DNA of 64,000 nt from Castanea sativa. Lineage: Eukaryota > Streptophyta > Magnoliopsida > Fagales > Fagaceae. The first letter of the stretch is position 1, and the number at the start of each line of letters is the position of its first letter. Both the position numbers and the translations under genes were made by a program. The notes under the pieces were generated by a model. It made no database searches. It saw nothing but the letters and a program-made list of their open reading frames with translations, and had not been told where the DNA came from. This document shows, in pieces, positions 45,550-58,496 of this stretch. Location: the NCBI RefSeq assembly GCF_040712315.1, contig NC_134014.1, forward strand, positions 8,030,244 to 8,094,243, given 5' to 3'.

Positions 45550-48146
45550 TTAGCCCTTGAAGTCCAACCAACCCTCTAGCACTGCTGCTGCTAAGCTTAG
45601 AACACTAGAATTGATTTTTCTTTTCTTTTATTATTTTTGTTTGGATTCTCTAGAATTTGGAGGCAGCAATAGAGGAAAGCAAGAAACAAAGAATACAAAG
45701 ATAGGGTTCAGGGTTTATGAGTTCGGAGATAAGCCACTCGTTGTAATATATATACATAGAGAGGGTCTTGAACGCACTTAATTTTATGGTGCATTTGGAG
45801 TGATTTGTTGAATGGCACAAAGCATGTACACCTAATACGGTTACTAGTTTCTACTAAGTTCTAAGCCTTCCCAATCCTCCTGTCAAACCAAACAACTGCT
45901 TTTCTTCAACCTACCTACCTGTCCTGAGGGCTATATATTTTTCAATATGACCATTTGGGCTCTGCTTTCCATAGAGGAAATAAGTGACTATTGACTAAGA
46001 GAAAAAAGATGAGGGGAAAGAGAAGTTTTGAGGCTGGAAATTGCTTTAGATCACAAGTCATGTTGGGTAGTTAGGTGCTTTCCATCCAACATTCTAATAT
46101 TTGAGGAAATACTTAATGATAGAATAAATTCAATCAATTTAAGGATACAAAATATTTTAACAAATTTTAAAAATAACTGTTGATGTATCATAATGGTGTA
46201 TATTAAAATGATATCAGTAATGAGTTCATATAAAAATGATGTTACTTCAATCACTTATTACCTTTTTTTTCTTTAAATTATAAGATTGCTCAAATTCAAT
46301 TTTGTTATTTATTAGACTTAACTACCCAGTAAAGAAGATTGTCATGGTGATGACTGATGAGTATTGATTTTGTCATGGGGAACTAACTACTCAGTAATGA
46401 AGACTGTCATGGTGAGTTGTCGGATTTGACATCATTGAGAAGGGGTTTCAGTGTTTCACAACTTCTACTACACCCCAAAAAAATACAACTTTGCCAAGCA
46501 AAACAGGTTCGATATCATCATTTATGAGGTAGATTGGTAGTTGTCACCAAAATTTTTTTCCATCTTACTGAAAATCACACTGCTTTAGCACCCTTGGATG
46601 GATTAGGTCGTCTAATAGGTGAAGATAGCACAATTCAACTAAATTCTGCACTAGAATTTCCAACCTAATCATCCATATCATTATATTTTCAGTTATGTTA
46701 TCGTAATTGGATTATTGTAAGGATGGATTTCGTAAGGAAAATGTTAGAAACGCAAAAAAAAAGTCTACACTTCACACTTGTCCAGCTATGAGTAGTAGAG
46801 GTAAAATGATGAGTTTACACTTCTATCATTCACAACTCACCATGAAACGAGTTTGTGGCAAAAATTGTGTACTTTTTTGTGTCTCTAGCATTACTCATTA
46901 CATAATCACCTGAGTAACTCCCAACAAAATTATACCGATGTTTCTTATTCTTCTTTTTTTTTCTTTTTTTTTTTTTGACTGAAAAGATAGAATTATATTA
47001 ATGTATAAAAAGTACAAAAAGAAGAGACACAATTGTCAAAGGAGCTTAAACAAAGTTTGACCACGCATCTCACTAACTATAACTTGGGTGGTCATTTTCA
47101 GCAAAGAGATGCTAAATTACTATACACTTTTTTCAGTACTCATTTTTTGCGAAGTGAAGAAAGAGAGGAATGATTTTCCAGTACCCTTTGTTGCCAAGTG
47201 AAGAAAGAGACGAGCGAATGAAACTTATTACTGTTAGTCGAAAACCAACCTCAAAGATAATTCCAAGATATTAGTTTAGACTAGAGTCACTTGTAAGCAC
47301 ACGAGGTCCTTACAAACTTAGCAATGTGTCCCACCAATTCTTTTTTTTTTTTTTTTTTTCATACACCCAATATTTACATCTAGTACAGTTGTACTACCTA
47401 GAAACATCCTTTGATTACAATAAAAGGCATTTTACACTTTTACTTCAGTGGTGAGATATGATCAGTGCTGTAATTTTTTATTCTTGGCTAGAAGCAAGTG
47501 TTCAGTGTGCAATAGAAGCATCAGTACTTCTAGAACAATGCAATTATCTTAAACCATAGGTGGGCAATCATGTGATTTTATTCATACATTTAACTCCAAT
47601 TTCACTCCTAAGGAGAGAGACTTGCAATATGGATTAACTAAAATATTCTTATATGAAAAACCAGAAAGCAAGCCCTCAGATAAGAAGAACAATACAAAAG
47701 TATTTGGCTTAGGAAAATATATTTAAATCTCAAAAAGAATCAAAATTTAAAAAAAAAAAAAATACAAAAGTAAACACCAGATCAGGGTTCTCAATGCAAA
47801 TTTATTAGAATTTCAACTAACCTAATAGAGTATTTCAACTCGAACAGGGGAAATAATATATAAAAAAAAATATACAATATTGAGAAGCCTCTCACAATTC
47901 AAAAATAGAACAAGAAATTGAAAAAAGGATTACAAGATATATTACCTCTCCATTGAATTTAATTGGCTTTTCCGGCTTTAATATATGACATCCGGCTTGA
48001 ATATAAGACACCGAATCAGTAGCATTTGCAGCTTCATGAATGCTCTCAGAAATTCATATAAAAAAAATATATTACATGCCTCTTGTCTCTTTGATCCGAG
48101 AAGAATTCTTATCTTCTTGAATGACCGTCTATGATGAGCAGAATTC
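45550..48146. other. Intergenic region between the Pro/Gly-rich and kinase genes
   Basis: No gene. It includes the promoter of the Pro/Gly-rich gene at its left and, near 47.8-48.1 kb, the 3' region of the kinase gene. Partial MITE ends occur near 46140-46255 and 46850-46905. The rest is AT-rich filler. Confidence 0.5.
45747..45758 (-). promoter_or_regulatory. Candidate TATA box of the Pro/Gly-rich gene
   Basis: Minus-strand ATGTATATATAT sits about 200 bp upstream of the start codon. It is the only strong TATA-like tract in the proximal upstream region. Confidence 0.45.
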
Positions 48147-51100
48147 TTATCTTCTTGAGTCTTTTTTTGATGATTTTGAGTGTCCATGACCATCACCTGC
48201 TGCATGCTTCTTTCTCCTTGGAGCACCAACAGCAGCAGGGTCCACTAATGGGCCAGACCATGTTTGGATGTGTGTTTTTGAATATGAGAAGTTTGCAGAA
48301 CTGAATGGAACATCAGGAGGATCAAATGCTGGATCGATATGATGTGAAGAACCCAAAGGATAGCCTAGTGTTCCATCTTGGTGTGGAGGTGGAAACTTCT
48401 CGCTCTTGCTCTTTGCATTTGCATGTGTAATTAGACGCCTCCTCTGTAGTAAGCAGTAACACAAAAATAGAGTCATCATAAATATTCAATTGAAAGTAAA
48501 TCCATGGGCAATAGTGGCGAAATTATACAGTAAGGTAATGCAAGAGACTAAAAACTGCATGAATGAAACAACTACATTATTTTAAGAACACACTTATCCT
48601 GCATTGTGAGGAAAGAGGGGCACCACGTAGACAACGTATCAAATTAGCAAAAATGTCTAAAAACAAAGTTGTTCTAATCTTCTACATTCAAGGACTTGGC
48701 ATAAATCAAATGGTTGGTCAGATGCTCATGTTAGATTTCCCAATTTTGACCCAAGCAAAAGGGCATTTCCTTATATCCATTATTATTAAGTCATATACCA
48801 ATCCTAGTCAACTGCCTCATGAGTCAATACATGCTGAACCCAAATGGGACGTTTACAAATTATCCACTTTATGTGACATTTTTTTTTATAATTAAGTATA
48901 ATAATTTATTGGACAAGAAAATTACTTTGTGTTCATGCTGATCGCTAAGTATTTAAAAATACAAACAATTAGGTAGAAGATCCTAATGAGTTAAGAAAAT
49001 CAACAAGGGAAGTAGACATTTAAGGGGGAAAAAGAAATCGCGTTCACCTTCTCATGGAGCCACTATAAGATATCTTATTTGTCTGGAAATCTATCATGGA
49101 CTGATGTTGAAAAGAGATGTCATACTGTTTCCGACAGTTTGAGTGACTTATACATCTCAAAATGACCATTTTATACCAACTCCAAAATTGTCTACATGCA
49201 CCACTAACTCACTGGCTAGGGTGAATGCAGACAGTCCCTAAGCACATCTGGCAATGCCAACATTTACATCATAGCAGTTCAAATCTTGGAAAGTGAAGTA
49301 TACTTACATCCCATACTTATAGCATGCATGACAACAAAGAATATATTTCATAGGAAATAGCCGATGAATACCATTTTCCCCCCACACAGCGTTCCAAAAT
49401 CTTTAATCAAACACTCTAAAACATGGTAACTGTATGCTACTTCCTCTCTATGAGGCAGCTAGGCTATTTTAGACATTTCGTAAGCTTATATTATGAGTCT
49501 CCAAGGTTCCAAGTGTTCTATATGTCAATTATCATCAAGTCTACACATATCCTCTTCTATCTTTCCTTCAACAACACCACAGTTCACTGACCAACAATTC
49601 GCTCTTTGGTGTGAAATTCAATTTTTGTTCCTTTTTTTCACTTTTATTGTGTCAAAGAAATGACTATATTGTACACATCCCATACAGATGTTGGTGAACT
49701 ATACACTAACAAGAGGCACTTTTGTTCTCAAGGGGATTGTGCGTATGAGTGTGAAATTGTTTTTCCTAAGAAGCACTAGGGAAAAGCAAAGAGTGAAAAA
49801 GGCAGGCCTAAGTGATGATTAATTATAGGTATTGCCAACCATTGAAGGCACATGCTTCTCTTCTTGTCAGACTCATGCATCTACCTAATCAGCCAATAGA
49901 GTAGAAAATTTAAAATGTTCTTTCCTAAGTTTTAAGGTAACATTTTCTCCTCCAAACAACTTAATTTGTGAAAAACCATGGAAATAGAAAGATATAAATT
50001 TTTTTTCGGAAAGAAGCAACTTATCTAACTTACATCAAGATTGGCTTGAAGCTCAGCATTTGCTTCTGGAGCAGGAATTCCCCTCATAGCCCGATCGCGT
50101 TGACGAGATCTCTTCACACCATCTGGATTAGCTTTGCTAGTAGCTCTCAATCTACAGTCATGAAGTTCCTTTAAGGTTAGACTTGGAGAGCTTTTTTTTT
50201 GGTTGGAGGGGGAGGGGGGTGGGGGAAGGGTTTGGTGAAGAAAAACAGAATAGAACAAATATTAGTCAATCACATGGCAAGTGTTTTTGCTAAAGAAGAG
50301 GATGAATATAAAGAAAAATAATTTTTCAAAAGATCATGAAATTAATTAATGCAAGAAGATATACCTAACTGGTGGGGTCAAAGAACCAAAAAGATTATAT
50401 ATATATCAGATGAGGAAATTTCAGTGTGTTCCAAATATAATATGACATAGAAATAGTGTTCTGGACATTTTACAGAGATGCCATATATTGAGTTATACGT
50501 GACAATTGTTAAAACCTTTTATAATGTGTACAATTCACTAAATTTCTAGTGCACATTATTCATTAACTTTTGGCACTTCACAACGAACCCAGCTAACTTA
50601 ATAAAGGTTTAAAAGACATGGGCATTGAGGATTCAACTGATGCCAAACTTGATGATATGCACAATCAGATATTAAATTAACTGTAGTCAACCACCTTCTA
50701 GCTTCTTCATCCCGTAGCTTAGCATCCATCTCCTTGCTGGGAGGATATTTGGGAAGGCTAGAAGGCTCACATGCATAAGGTTTGGTTGTGAAGAACTGTC
50801 CAAAAAAGAAAAGAAAAAAGAAGAAAGAATTCACATATTTAATAATTAGCAAGGTAAATTAAAAAAAGTTTCAAACAAATTATTCTACATATCATATTTG
50901 CCAATTATAAAGTAATGCCAACATTGAGATATTCAACATAGATTCAAGCCAACCACCAACAAAGAAGTAATAGTTATTTTGGTCTAGGGATAAAACCAAT
51001 ATTGTATAGGGCTGACAAATAAACAAGCTTACTGTGAACAGCTCTAGCTCTGGTCATAAATAAGTTCTTTTAAGCTAGTTCATCAGCTTAGCGCAACAAG

Positions 51101-54100
51101 CTTAAGCAAAAGTTTTTGGACTCCTTTCTCAACAGGTCAAGCTTAAGGAATGACAAGCTTGGCCAGCATGGGCAACTGAGAAACTGAGCAATGTGTTTTA
51201 TAATGAAACTTTATCTTTGTTACACATCCAAGGGTACACTTAAAAATAAAAAATAAAAAGCTCTATGCAAATAGAAAGGTGTAATGAAAGTAAGCCTAGA
51301 ATGTGTACCTATAATCCTAAAATAGAGTATTCGAGTGCATCTGCACAGGTAAAAAACAAATAATATTCTACAAAGCACAAATTATAGCTTCAGTTAAAGA
51401 ACAAGCCTGCATAGGCACCTGAACACGAAAGAGCTCAACGAAGCTGACATGAACCAAGCATGGGCACTACAAAGTTTAAAGCTTGAGATGGACATAAATC
51501 AAGACTGAACAGCTATATACTAGTCTTGGGTAGACTTGGCTCCACTCATTTGCATCCAACCATTGATACATATCCTCATTCATTACCATTTCAATTTGAA
51601 ATATTATATATACGTGTGTCGTGTGTGTGTGTGAGAGAGAGTTGGAGAAACAGCCTTTTAGACACTGCTCAATGTAACCATTTTCACTATAAAAGGAGGG
51701 GGAAAAAGGCATACTCTACCAATAGCACCAAAAGAGAGGTTAGAAAGGTTCAATACTGAAAGACTTGACAGATGGCTTAAATTTAGGGCATACAGTACTA
51801 ATAAAATCTTGACATCAGGAAATTAGACTGCAGTCAAGTAGCCAAAAAAAATTTAGACCCTTAAAAAAAAGAAAAAAAGAAAAGGAAATTACAAAAAATG
51901 GAGGAAAAGAATACATGTGGCCTACCCTAACTAATCTATTGAGGATACATTGAGGCTTGGTGGTTGTTGTTGTTGTATTGGTAAACACAACAGTTTTAAT
52001 ATTCTCAATAGTAAACATTTTGTGTTAAAGCTTTTAGCAATCATGATAAATTAACAATTGCTACTAACCTGGAAAAGAAGGTGGCTAACCTAAAAAATGA
52101 TGAACAAAGAAACTTAACTAGGAAGACAATTTGAATGCTTCTGCCAGAGACGCACAATTTCCAATAACCACCTCTAAAGAAGGGCAAAATAACAATCAAA
52201 AGAAAAGGGTAAGAAGATCTGTTCATGGACTCCGCGGATATTTTACCAAATGCAATATGTACATCACCTAAAAAATTATCCAGGCAGTTGTGTAGCTTGA
52301 TATGTAGATATTATTAAGCAAGCTGGCCATACAAGGGGCCAAAGCCAAATTGAAAGGACAAAGTTTTCCTCCAAACTGAATTGGAGGAGATTCCTCCAAC
52401 CTAATACGAGGTAGTTTATAAGATTATCCATGTGTATTAAATCACATGATTTATTAAACTCTCTAAACAAGTCACATGACCTTTAAGTAAGTCGTGTGAC
52501 TAAAATTCACATTGATAGCCTTATAAATCCCCATGTACTGAGTTGGAGAAACTTTCCTCCAACCCAATTTGGAGGAAAACTCTGTCCATATTGAAAAGAG
52601 ATAACAGCTACAAGGGGAGTAAGGGCAATTAAGGAATAGAAAATATAGTAGTCAAATATAAAATCTCACTTCACTCCTCAATGCAGCGGTGGCAGTCTGA
52701 CGTTCAGTTGGGTCAATTGCAAGGAGGGTTTCAATTAGTGGCATAGATGATGGTGGAAAATCTTTGAAAGTCTCTGCTATGCATCGCTTGTATGACTGTT
52801 GGGGTTTAAATATGGTTGCATGTGGCAGTTTTGACTTTTTCCAATACTCTTCAGATGGAGAACCACAGAGCTTAAATATCTTGTGTAGCTGCTCAACCTA
52901 ATTGACATAAAAGATAGATGTCAGTAGCAAATTTAGTAACAGAAGCCATTGCTGGGTACACAACAAAATTCAACTAATACTAAGAATGCCAACTAAAGCA
53001 TCATAAAGTTATGGAAGGAAGCAGAAAAAGAATATCCAGAATTTATTAAAAAATTCAGTACTTACCTCCGTGCGTCCAGGCATGATAGGCTTCCCCGCCA
53101 ACAACTCAGCTAAAATGCAACCAGCACTCCAAAGGTCCACACCTACACCATAATCAGTGGCCCCAAGAAGAAGTTCTGGAGGACGGTACCATAAAGTAAC
53201 CACCCTACTGGTCATAGGCTGCTTGTGATTAGGATCAAAGAAGGAAGCCAATCCAAAATCAGCAATCTTAAGAACTCCTTCATTGTCTAGCAAAAGATTT
53301 GAACCCTTTATATCACGATGCAGTACATGGCGATTGTGACAGTGTTCAAGCCCAGATAATAATTGGTTCATATAGCATTTGACCTGCCACGTCCACAATA
53401 GACACAAGATATAACTACCCAAAAGACCAAATTTGACAAGAGGCATAAACATCTTCAACTACACAAAACAAAGAATCAGGCAAAATAAGACCGCCCATAC
53501 CTGAGGTTCTGTGAACTTAATTCCGGGGCTCGCAGCAAGACCAGCCAAATCATGCTCCATATATTCAAAAACAAGGTACAAACTACACGACATCCTCGAA
53601 GTCACCAGACCTTCCAATTTCACAACATTGGGATGATCTAAACGGCGTAGAATGAGAATCTCTCTGGCCATGAACTTCACACTCTCAGGCTCCAAATTGT
53701 CAAACCGAACCTTCTTCAATGCAACAATCTTCCCCGTCAAATTATCCCTAGCTTTATACACATTACTGTATGTACCTTGCCCAATCTAATTATCATATAC
53801 CATACACACATTTAATGACTAACACATCAACAACATTTTCATTTTTTCACCAAAAAAAATCCAAGTTAACCAAAATTCCTAATTCTAGTACAGTAACAGT
53901 ATGCTATTTGTTAGAAAACATGCAACACACGCAATTTTGTTTCCATTTTTTTTTCTTTCTCCAACATTAAAAGCAATTAATAACTTCTTCAACAACAACA
54001 TCATTCTCATCAAATAAAAAAAAGAACTAAACACAAACATTATAAATATTCCGAAATTCAAGTCACTAGCAATAACAATAAATCAAAAACACAACATGAA

Positions 54101-54450
54101 CTTGCCTTGTCAAGCTTCTCAAATGTATCAGCCCGCCGCGGCGTCCAGCCATTGATGGCCTCACCGGCGACAGCAGAGAGCCAGGAGGGCCACCCGGCAG
54201 CCACCTGCTCGCCGTGCACGTGCTTCACCGGATTACTCAGCCGTGGATTTGGCCTAGAAGAAGACCTCTTCTTTGGCCTCACACTTCTCTCCTCTTCTTT
54301 CTCCTTACTTTTCTCACCATTCTGAGCCTCTCCTCCAACCTCCACAACTCTCTCAACCCTAACCTCATTCTCTTCTTCCACCTTTTCCTCTTTCCTCCTC
54401 TCTCTCTCCACTGAACCCTGCTTCACCTCTCTCCCAAACACACACCCCAT
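48147..54450 (-). CDS. CDK-related Ser/Thr protein kinase, At1g54610-like
   Basis: Complete, seven exons: 54450-54106, 53785-53501, 53383-53066, 52897-52670, 50795-50695, 50151-50034 and 48443-48147 (TAA). They join in frame to 563 residues, close to the Arabidopsis relative. Residues 1-115 are a charged N-terminal region beginning MGCVFG, a likely N-myristoylation and palmitoylation site that would place it at membranes. The kinase domain follows: glycine loop IGQGTYSNVYKA (116-127), VALK lysine K139, HRDIKGSN with D234, DFG with D252, and TLWYRPPELLLG in the activation segment. The tail is basic and Ser/Lys-rich. This is the plant CDK-like family that includes IBS1; cyclin dependence is unproven. 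The first intron starts GC, not GT. The donor after exon 5 (AGGTGGTT) is weak, but the phase fits. Introns 4 and 6 are long (1.9 and 1.6 kb). Confidence 0.94.
52356..52587. mobile_element. 232-bp Mutator-like MITE in kinase intron 4
   Basis: Terminal inverted repeats of about 46 bp: GGACAAAGTTTTCCTCC on the left and, inverted, GGACAGAGTTTTCCTCC on the right. The flanks AAATTGAAA (52347-52355) and ATATTGAAA (52588-52596) form a 9-bp target duplication with one mismatch. A 9-bp duplication and long inverted repeats fit the Mutator superfamily. Non-coding. It sits within intron 4, 82 bp before the exon 4 donor in plus coordinates. Confidence 0.85.
54104..54105 (-). other. GC 5' splice site of kinase intron 1
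   Basis: Minus-strand exon end GACAAG is followed by GCAAGTTC. The flanks fit the strict AAG|GCAAGT consensus that GC donors require. The acceptor, ATTAG before 53785, is normal. The protein reads LDK-IGQGTY across the junction, the conserved sequence of the kinase P-loop, so the site is well fixed. Confidence 0.85.
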
Positions 54451-54897
54451 GTTTTTTTTTTATATGATGAACTCTCATTGACTACTCATAATACTCTCTT
54501 CCAACCACATTTTCCCCCTCACTTTCTCACCACCCAAACAGATAAATAAATAAAAAAAACAACACATACACACACTTAGACAGAGAGAAAAAACAAGAAA
54601 AACCCTAATAGCAAAAAAGAGAGAGTTTGATTGAAGAATGTGCATAGGCTAATTGAAGAGAGGGGGAGTAGCTTTTTTGAGACAAAAGTGAAGAACAGCA
54701 ATGATTTGAAGTTGGCCACAGATTGTGGCACAGTCAAAAAATTTGAGCTATTAACACAACACTAAAAAAAAAAAAAAAAAAGGCAAAAGCAACAAAGAAC
54801 AGTGAAACAAAACTAGCTTTTTTATGTGTTAGTGTTTTTTTTGTTTTTGTTGAAAATTTTGATTTGAGGGATTAAAGTTAGTACAGTGAGAGTGAGT

Positions 54898-54932
<35 letters not shown>

Positions 54933-57900
54933 GAGTTTAGTTTGGACTTACCAGATTCAAAGATTTCTGTAGTAAAAGAATGTTAGAAAGAGAAAGAATG
55001 TGGATCTCTCTCTCTCTCTCTCTCTCTCTGTTTTTTTTTTTTTTTTTCCTTTGTATTTTTGACTAAAGCCTGACTAGGCTTGTAGAGGTACAGCAAGGCA
55101 AGTCAAATGGTCTTTTCTCAAATTGATCGGGGTGTGTGGTTTTGTAAGGGAAGCTTCCATGTATGTGCTTGAGATAGCCAATAGGTTGTCGCCACGTCAA
55201 AGATTGGCAAGGGAACTTGGATGTTAGTTCTTTTTTGTTTTGATGTGGCGAAATTTGGTTGGTTATGGTGGGTGGGAAGGTGCTGTGGGTTCCACATTGG
55301 AGTGTGCAAGAAACTGAGAGCGCTTGAGTGTTTATTTTAATGGAGTTTGTTAGCTTGGTTTGGTTTGGTATGGTACTTTGGTTTCTACTTCTTTTTAAAT
55401 GAAAGGGGCTTTTTTTTTCGGATTTTTTTAATGGAGTTTATTTACATTTTTAATATATATATATTTTCAAATTTTTGAAACCTTTTTCTCTATTTTTATT
55501 AAGTCAAAAAATTAATAATAAGTTAATACAAACACATATTTAATATTCACTCGAGTTTAAGAGCAACCGTATCGATGCTTGTATAAAAAAAAAACTACAT
55601 TTTAGTCAATTAAGTTCAAAATTCACTTACATCAAGCTATGTAAAGTTGTGTAAAAATACATAGTTCCTATAATAATACTATTATTTTGCAATTATTTTT
55701 TTGCATATCCCTATGGTGAAAGAAGAGAGTAGACTATGGTTGTTATGAGTTGTTTTAAAAAGTTAATATGTAAAATTGAAAAAAATAAGTTTTTATACTA
55801 AAATAAATAAAAGAAAAATTTGCATGAATTGATGCAGTTGTTCTAAACACACGTGTTATTTTGTTTTTATAAATTGATAGAATCGTGGGAGAGGGAGGGG
55901 GCCTTTGATATTGGTTCTTTTAATAAATGAAAAACAGACTATGCCTAGTTGCTAATTTGTTTATTGGTGAGTATTTTCCTATGTGGTTTATATATTTATA
56001 TGGGTCATTGATTGTAGGACCACAATGGGATTGTTGGTTTGCTAAAATTTTTGAGATTTGGACCGACTTTATGTTACTATTATTAAAATTTCACTTGAGA
56101 TCTGCTGCCAGTCTTATTAATAATCAAATTTATAGCAGGAATACTCCACTTTCGTATTACTTTAAATTCCCTGACACTGAGGGTGGGCATTACATATGAT
56201 TGAAACGACCAAAAAAGGAATGGAATACCAAAAAACAAAAAAACAAAGTACTTCATTCAACACTGGTACGCAAGTGTCAATGTGTTTGAACACTTCAATT
56301 TCAGAAGCACTTGCAAACTTTGTTCTTAGTTTTAAGCCCTCTCTCTGTAATGATGGTGATAATATGATGAAATAAAAAACACAATCAGTATATATGAACC
56401 CATATATTAAGCTGGAAAGCACCAAAGGATAAATCATAAATGGAGTAGTTATAATACAAAGTATGATTGTATATATTCTATCTTAATGAACAAGGAATAT
56501 AGCTAAAATGGTGAAACATAGTTATTAACAACAAAAGGCCTTATCAAAAAAAAAAAAACAACAACAACAACAACAAAAGGCAGTCTATATAAACTGCACC
56601 AAAAGCAAAGGAAGAATTTTTTTTTTTTTTTTTTTGTGTGAAAGTAAATAAAAAGACGAGCAAGAGGATGAACATAACGCAATCAAAAGGTTCCTCCATC
56701 GACCAGCAATGTGTGCTAACGTGGCAAATACAAAGGATTAATTTGCACTAGCTTTGTCTCACTAAAGGAGCAGCTAATAGGGTGAGATGTAATAAAATGG
56801 GAAATGTTAAAAAATGCTCTAAGGGCATTGATTTATAAACTATTTTTAAAAATATTTTTATGGAAAAATGATATTGTAATTAATTTTGTTGACAGTTTTT
56901 TACATTTTTCATAAAAGTGGTATCAAAATTTTCCAAATATAATTTATTAACAATTATCTTAAGGGCACTTATTAACATGATCCATAAAAAATGCTAAAGG
57001 TACTACAAGTTTTACTACATAAAACTTAATTGATGTAGTTGATGAGTTTTAACCACCTTATCACCGAATATTTAAATTGTCTTTTTATGATTAGTGACAC
57101 ATAATAGTGGAAATATTATAAGAAAATGCTAAAGGTACTACAAAATTTATTATGTAAAACTTACAAACTGATGTAATAATAAATATGATTGGTGGGCTTC
57201 ATCGACCTCATAATTGAATATTCAAATTGTCTCTCTATAATTAATGACACGTCAATTTGGAAATTCGATATAGTGAAATTTATAGTACTTTCTACCGACA
57301 CTCTAATATATATTATCTTAAAAGCAAATCCAATAAAAGATTGATTAGTCTTGAGTGAAAATAGTGGACAAGGACTTAGAAACAAGGTTGTTAAGGTAGG
57401 TTACCACATGTTGACCTGACCATAGACAGATAGATCATCGTTTTCGATTATGTCATGTTCCATATGGAAATGGAAGTGGTTAGACTTAAACAGAATGAAA
57501 GGAAAAACAGGAGCATAGTTAGTTGTCATTAGGTCAGCAAAAATTTAAAGTAATTTATAAGAATCAAATTAGCTCTAACAGTTTGGGCAAATAGAAGGTG
57601 GGGGAGGTCCCGACTACTCATACGTTTGGGTCTCTTTTACCCCTTCCTTTTATGGAAGATCTGCAGCACGAGTTTGTGGTGATGATACCATGCACTGTAC
57701 ATTATCACTTATTTTAATGCTTTTGTGGTTAGTGTGGTCTAAAAGGCATGCAGGTTCTTAATCTTAACCAACAGTTGCTGAGCTACTCTTTCTTGTTGGG
57801 AATCCTAGGGAAGAGGCTTGAGAAAAATAGTCTTTTAAGTCAAAATAAAAGTAAAATAAGTACACATGTTTAAGTTAGATTATGTTCTTATTCGTGAAGA

Positions 57901-58496
57901 GAATAACATCATCACGTAGTCACTTATTCAAAATTATCAAAAAGTGAATAATAAATTGACTCCAAAAATACTTACCTAAACATGGGTATAGGTAGTGAAA
58001 ACCCCATAATCCAATGTAGGAAAGGAAATATACTTTTAGTGGATTTATTTACCATTGTGGGCACATTAGTATTTAATTTGGATAATTTTTTATTTAATAC
58101 ATTTTGTAATGTGTATACCGAAATGAATGTTTTTGAGTGAATCTTTCCAGGTGAATGTATTCATAGAAAAATTGCCGTCATCTTAGAAGGAATTCAAAAA
58201 CTACTTGAAGTTATGCTCATAAATTCCCATAAATTCTTGAAACTGTGGGGGAGTTTGGCAAAAGTGGTGATTCTTAATCCTAAAAAGACAAAGATAGGGG
58301 GAAAAAAAAACAATTGGCTTTATTTTTATTAGTTATGCTCTTACCAATAATGCACGAATATATTTATAAATCTGACATTCTTGGCATGCATGTAAATACA
58401 GTTATTGAATATAAGAATGCATCATTCTTTAAGCATATATTTCCTTGTAAGTTCACACAAGAGTCAAAACTCTTTTATAAGGTGATGGACTAGAGG
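54451..58496. other. Kinase upstream region and intergenic DNA
   Basis: The first 500 bp likely hold the kinase leader and promoter, with long poly-T runs and a (CT)n microsatellite at about 55002-55029. Further right are AT-rich filler, the MITE at 56.8 kb, and a diverged two-copy repeat (about 56988-57120 and 57121-57290, both starting AAAATGCTAAAGGTACTACA). No gene seen. Confidence 0.5.
56815..56985. mobile_element. MITE, same family as the 19.0-kb element
   Basis: The ends AAAAATGCTCTAAGGGCA and TTAAGGGCACTTATTAACATG are imperfect inverted repeats. The interior TTGTTGACAGTTTTTTAC and CATAAAAGTGGTATCAAAA are the reverse-complement counterparts of motifs in the 19036-19221 element. More diverged, so probably older; boundaries approximate. 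Confidence 0.5.
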
